NCBI GenBank assembly: GCA_003635265.1
Contig: PYIZ01000049.1
Location: 1-64,000 of the forward strand
Source: Candidatus Poribacteria bacterium
GTDB lineage: Bacteria; Poribacteria; WGA-4E; PCPOR2b
DNA length: 64,000 bases
Direction of reading: 5' to 3'
The position numbers and the translations under genes are program-made. Under the pieces are notes generated by a model. It was not told the DNA's origin, ran no database searches, and was given only the letters and a program-made list of their open reading frames with translations. Of this stretch, positions 61,387 to 64,000 are shown piece after piece (within the stretch, counting starts at the first letter, position 1; every line of letters begins with the position of its first letter).

Positions 61387-62974
61387 AATGGAGGTAAAGA
61401 CCTGTAATCATGCCAATAACGGCGATAAGGTGAGGCATTGAGAAGGTTAATATCCCACGCGCTTGATTCCCCGCGCCGAAGATTCCAGCAAAAACAATGT
61501 GCCCGTCGCCACCAAAACTCAAGGTAAATATCTTTTGTCCTTCTCGCCATTCGAGGCAGATTTCACCGTTGTCTAAGGGCATAATATCCGGCAAGGGCAC
61601 GAATTTGTTAACCGTTTTCAAAAACCTGTCCACATCTTCGTAAGCCGTTTCTGGGATGGCATCTAGCTCTTGATCAAGCCTCCTTTCTTCTTCCGCTTCT
61701 GCTCGTACTTTTTGCAGTATCTTCTCTATATCCTTTGGGGTAGGTCCATCTAAATCTGTGTGAATAGAATTTCCCTTTAGCTGAAGTGCTTTTTCCGACC
61801 CTTCCCATGCTCGTGCGTAGTTTCCTAAGAACTCGTCTAAGCCGGTTTTGACAACGACCTGGGGTGTCAACATTGCGGAGATGTTTTCCGGTAATTTAAT
61901 ATCCTTTCTATCTTCAAAGTCCGAGACGCTTTCGTAGTCCCTATGAAACGAAGCAATAATATCCACTTCCATCCCCTTGGCAGCGATTAGGTCCGCTCTC
62001 GCTTTATCCCATTCTTTCAAGTGTAACCACGCCTTACCACGATTGTAATAGGCCCTGGCATCATCGGGATTCAATTCTATCGTTTTGGTATAATCTGCGA
62101 TGGCACGGTTATAGTCGCCTTTTTCACTGTAAGTCAGACCGCGATTGTTATAAGCACTGACACCACTGGGATTGAGCTCTATTACTTTGGTGAGGTCTTC
62201 AATAGCATGGTCATAATCGCCTTTTTGTCCGTACGCCACCCCACGATTACTATAAGCACTAATATCATTGGGATTGAGCTCTATCACTTTGCTACAGTCC
62301 TTGATAGCGCGGTCAAAATCACCCTGGATAATGTAAGCAGCACCACGATTGTAATAGGCATTGGCATTATCGGGATTGAGTCCTATCGCCATATTATAGT
62401 CTGCGATAGCGCAATCAAAATCGCCTTTTTCTCCGTAAATCACCCCGCGGGTATAATAAACTTTGGCAAAATCGGGGTTGAGTCCTATTGCCGTGTTAAA
62501 GTCTTCAATAGCACGGTCATAATCACCCTTGAGCCCGTAAGATACACCGCGATTGTAATAAGCCTTGGCATAATTGGGATTGAGTTCTATTGCTTTGCTA
62601 CAGTCCTTGATGGCCCGGTCAATCTCGCCTTTGTTGATGTAAGCAGCACCACGATTGTTATAAGCATCAGCACTATTGGGCTTGAGTTGTATCGTCTTGT
62701 TATAGCCTTCAATAGCAAGATCATACTCGCCTTTTTCCCCGTAAGCAATCCCGCGATTGTTATAGGCCGCGGCAAAATCAGGTTTGAGTGCTATCGCTCT
62801 GCTAAATTCTGCAATCGCCCTGTCCTGATCTCCGTTTTCGCTGTAAGTGATGCCGCGGGTGTTATGTGTCTCCGCCTCGTCAGGTATCCGGGCTATCGCT
62901 TTGGTAGTATCCCTATTAGGTGCACTTGTATGAGCGTAATCAAAGCTAGCAGGCGCTAAGTTAGGTACTAGCAT
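61376..62974 (-). CDS. Tetratricopeptide-repeat protein
   Basis: About 532 residues from the ATG at 62974 (GGAGAAGAGG upstream). The open frame extends to 63091 through a 22-bp tandem duplication and is less likely to be coding there. Nine TPR units of 34 residues of the type 'AYNNRG.AYGEKGDYDRAIEDYNKAIELNP' (about residues 34-340) form a superhelix for protein binding. The DNA shows a matching 102-bp period. The C-terminal ~200 residues (SLEWREGQKIF-like, LSFGGDGHIVFAGIFGAG) form a separate domain not recognised. No signal peptide. Pairs with the small downstream gene. Confidence 0.75.
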   Translation of the reverse strand: MLVPNLAPASFDYAHTSAPNRDTTKAIARIPDEAETHNTRGITYSENGDQDRAIAEFSRAIALKPDFAAAYNNRGIAYGEKGEYDLAIEGYNKTIQLKPNSADAYNNRGAAYINKGEIDRAIKDCSKAIELNPNYAKAYYNRGVSYGLKGDYDRAIEDFNTAIGLNPDFAKVYYTRGVIYGEKGDFDCAIADYNMAIGLNPDNANAYYNRGAAYIIQGDFDRAIKDCSKVIELNPNDISAYSNRGVAYGQKGDYDHAIEDLTKVIELNPSGVSAYNNRGLTYSEKGDYNRAIADYTKTIELNPDDARAYYNRGKAWLHLKEWDKARADLIAAKGMEVDIIASFHRDYESVSDFEDRKDIKLPENISAMLTPQVVVKTGLDEFLGNYARAWEGSEKALQLKGNSIHTDLDGPTPKDIEKILQKVRAEAEEERRLDQELDAIPETAYEDVDRFLKTVNKFVPLPDIMPLDNGEICLEWREGQKIFTLSFGGDGHIVFAGIFGAGNQARGILTFSMPHLIAVIGMITGLYLHYDN

Positions 62975-63002
62975 GACCTCTTCTCCTTCACGATACGGGT
63001 TT

Positions 63003-63047
63003 CTTTTGGTGTCATGATAAGCTCCTTTTGGTGTCATGATAAGCTCT
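63003..63047. repeat. 22-bp tandem duplication
   Basis: The unit CTTTTGGTGTCATGATAAGC, plus the next two bases TC, occurs twice in direct succession just upstream of the TPR gene. It adds ATG codons in two frames. Confidence 0.7.
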
Positions 63048-63091
63048 TGGTGGATAGGTATCGGCCAAATTTCACAAAACAAACAGAACAC

Positions 63092-63239
63092 GCCCCCTGT
63101 CTGACGCTGGAGACGATTCGGAAACGGTGAACTTGGATTGAAGATGAAGACTCTAATTATTCAGTGCAGTGTATTGTCCACGACAAAATTAGAGCTGACA
63201 CCGATTCAAAAAATCCGCTTCATCTGTTTAATCCGTGAT
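63092..63239. other. Non-coding stretch upstream of the TPR gene
   Basis: No gene seen. The part at 63205-63240 holds the AATCACGGATTA repeat (minus strand) that follows the methylase relic. Confidence 0.4.
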
Positions 63240-63475
63240 TCAGCCAACTGCTGTCCTCTCCACAATAGCGATTTCTTCAGAGGTGAGATCGTATAATAAG
63301 TATACCATCTGGTCAATATCATCTTCAAGGTCGGATACAGCCGCATCTGGGTTGGTGTGTTTGGTGTCAAGGATCTGATTAGGATTTTGTCGATAAGTAC
63401 CTTTTGCTCTGGCTGGGATCGAAAAGCGATCGGGTTGTATCGGTAGGCATCAGGCCATCGCCGCTGGGTTGGAAA
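63240..63475 (-). pseudogene. Relic of the C-terminus of an Eco57I-type restriction/methylase gene (copy 2)
   Basis: Ending at the TGA 63240-63242, the minus strand reads QILDTKHTNPDAAVSDLED and then DIDQMVYLLYDLTSEEIAIVE, the standard end of this methylase family. Upstream the homology jumps to another frame (QPEQKVLIDKIL), showing a frameshift, and no full-length gene precedes it. The 5' limit is approximate. Confidence 0.6.
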
Positions 63476-63576
63476 AGTAGGTTAATGGAGGTCCACTTTG
63501 CTGTCAATGCCCTATCGTGATTTATGGTAGATTTTAGAATTACTTAGACACTCCCAATACCCGCCAACCCCCTAAA

Positions 63577-63594
63577 TCCCCCTTATCAGGGGGA
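63577..63594. repeat. TCCCCC-TTATCA-GGGGGA palindrome
   Basis: A perfect 6-bp-arm hairpin within the common CCCCCTAAATCCCCC intergenic motif. It overlaps the last codons of the serine hydrolase gene. Confidence 0.5.
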
Positions 63595-64000
63595 CTTATG
63601 ACCAACTGCGTAAATCCTCAACTGTTTCATGATTTCACGATCTATCGCCCATGCACCAGAGGACGTATTAGAAATCACTGTTATAACTGAATCCTTTGAC
63701 GGGCATGTGCTTCTGAAAGAAACACCGGCATCCCAACCGATGAGATAGTGAATTGGATCTACTCCCTCCTCATGGTAAATCCAGACCCCGTGACCATAGA
63801 ATCTATCCCCTTTGTCTTTGACCGCCTTTTCCAAAAACAGATTCGTCAACCGTTTAGAAAGGATTTTCTCGTCAAAAAATGCCCTCCACAACTTGTCCAT
63901 ATCTTTTACCGTTGTGAAAGCCCCTGCATCAGATGATCCAATAATTGGTAAGGTAAAAATGTTGGTTCTCCAGCCTTCTTCCCCGTCAATATATCCGAAA
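63586..64000 (-). CDS. Serine hydrolase (class C beta-lactamase-like), C-terminal part, runs off the window
   Basis: The frame continues from the window end: FGYIDGEEGWRTNIFTLP, IIGSSDAGAFTTVKDMDKLWRAFF, then FYGHGVWIYHEEGVDPIHYLIGWDAG and ITVISNTSSGAWAIDREI. The 'G..GA..T..D....' and 'YG.G' patterns followed by an HxxGxxxG-like loop (HYLIGWDAG) match the C-terminal half of the beta-lactamase/D-Ala-D-Ala carboxypeptidase fold. The catalytic SxxK lies outside the window. The last residues are encoded within a repeat palindrome. Confidence 0.7.
   Translation of the reverse strand, partial: FGYIDGEEGWRTNIFTLPIIGSSDAGAFTTVKDMDKLWRAFFDEKILSKRLTNLFLEKAVKDKGDRFYGHGVWIYHEEGVDPIHYLIGWDAGVSFRSTCPSKDSVITVISNTSSGAWAIDREIMKQLRIYAVGHKSP

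Noticed and set aside
61950-62870. Regular ~102-bp repeats that could be a satellite or array
   Set aside because: The period equals 34 codons and translates as nine TPR units of one gene.

Overview
The window looks like a piece of chromosome from a Gram-negative, uncultured-type bacterium, most likely Candidatus Poribacteria or a close relative. This assignment is inference. It rests on several traits: paired phytanoyl-CoA dioxygenases, an M81 peptidase, an MR/MLE-type enolase-superfamily enzyme, Gfo/Idh/MocA and xylose-isomerase-like TIM-barrel genes, WD40 and Reg_prop secreted proteins with a 'NYPNPFNPETWIPF' C-terminal module, multiple DUF5916 outer-membrane proteins, TnpB-only insertion sequences and many short intergenic palindromes. 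No rRNA, tRNA or CRISPR array was seen.

Layout. 1-0.7 kb: 5' part of a TnpB insertion sequence. 0.9-24.8 kb (all minus strand): a Reg_prop beta-propeller protein, a small pyrophosphatase, a WD40-cohesin-dockerin protein, four paralogous CBM9/DUF5916 barrel proteins interrupted by an ABC exporter + DUF1854 pair and a BNR protein, then a lipoprotein, a small barrel protein, two methyltransferases and an OmpA lipoprotein. 25.2-29.2 kb: two TnpB elements flanking a MocA-type oxidoreductase. 29.3-34.1 kb: two phytanoyl-CoA dioxygenases, an M81 peptidase and argH. 34.4-41.8 kb: a housekeeping cluster in the order HNH endonuclease, lipoprotein, rnpA, yidD, yidC, khpB/jag, mnmE, a zinc-ribbon protein and a thioredoxin-TPR protein. 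42.0-48.2 kb: a VWA protein and an enolase-superfamily gene that converge on one another and are split by a 3.77-kb IS1595-type transposon. 48.6-60.6 kb: DUF502, an HpaI-like aldolase, pdxH, leuB, htpG, a methyltransferase, DUF1028, hisD, murA, a TIM-barrel isomerase, purN and a PD-(D/E)XK-like protein. 60.6-64 kb: a TPR gene and a small partner, flanked by two decayed restriction-methylase tails, and a truncated serine hydrolase.

Two observations stand out. First, the element at 43267-47036 has perfect 22-bp terminal inverted repeats and a perfect 8-bp target duplication. It carries an IS1595-family transposase inside a minus-strand gene set that otherwise encodes small coiled-coil, membrane-anchored and Cys-rich proteins; its internal promoter is near consensus. 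The duplicated 8 bp contain the stop codons of both neighbouring genes, so the insertion kept both reading frames intact. Second, the thioredoxin-TPR gene at 34390-35388 is interrupted by a single in-frame UGA exactly where the first Cys of the WCGWC redox motif is expected, followed by a short stem-loop at the right distance. This is a strong selenocysteine candidate.

Many starts were moved from the longest reading frame to an internal codon with a better ribosome-binding site or signal peptide, as stated per gene. Functions given as family names are recognised by eye from motifs; nothing was searched.
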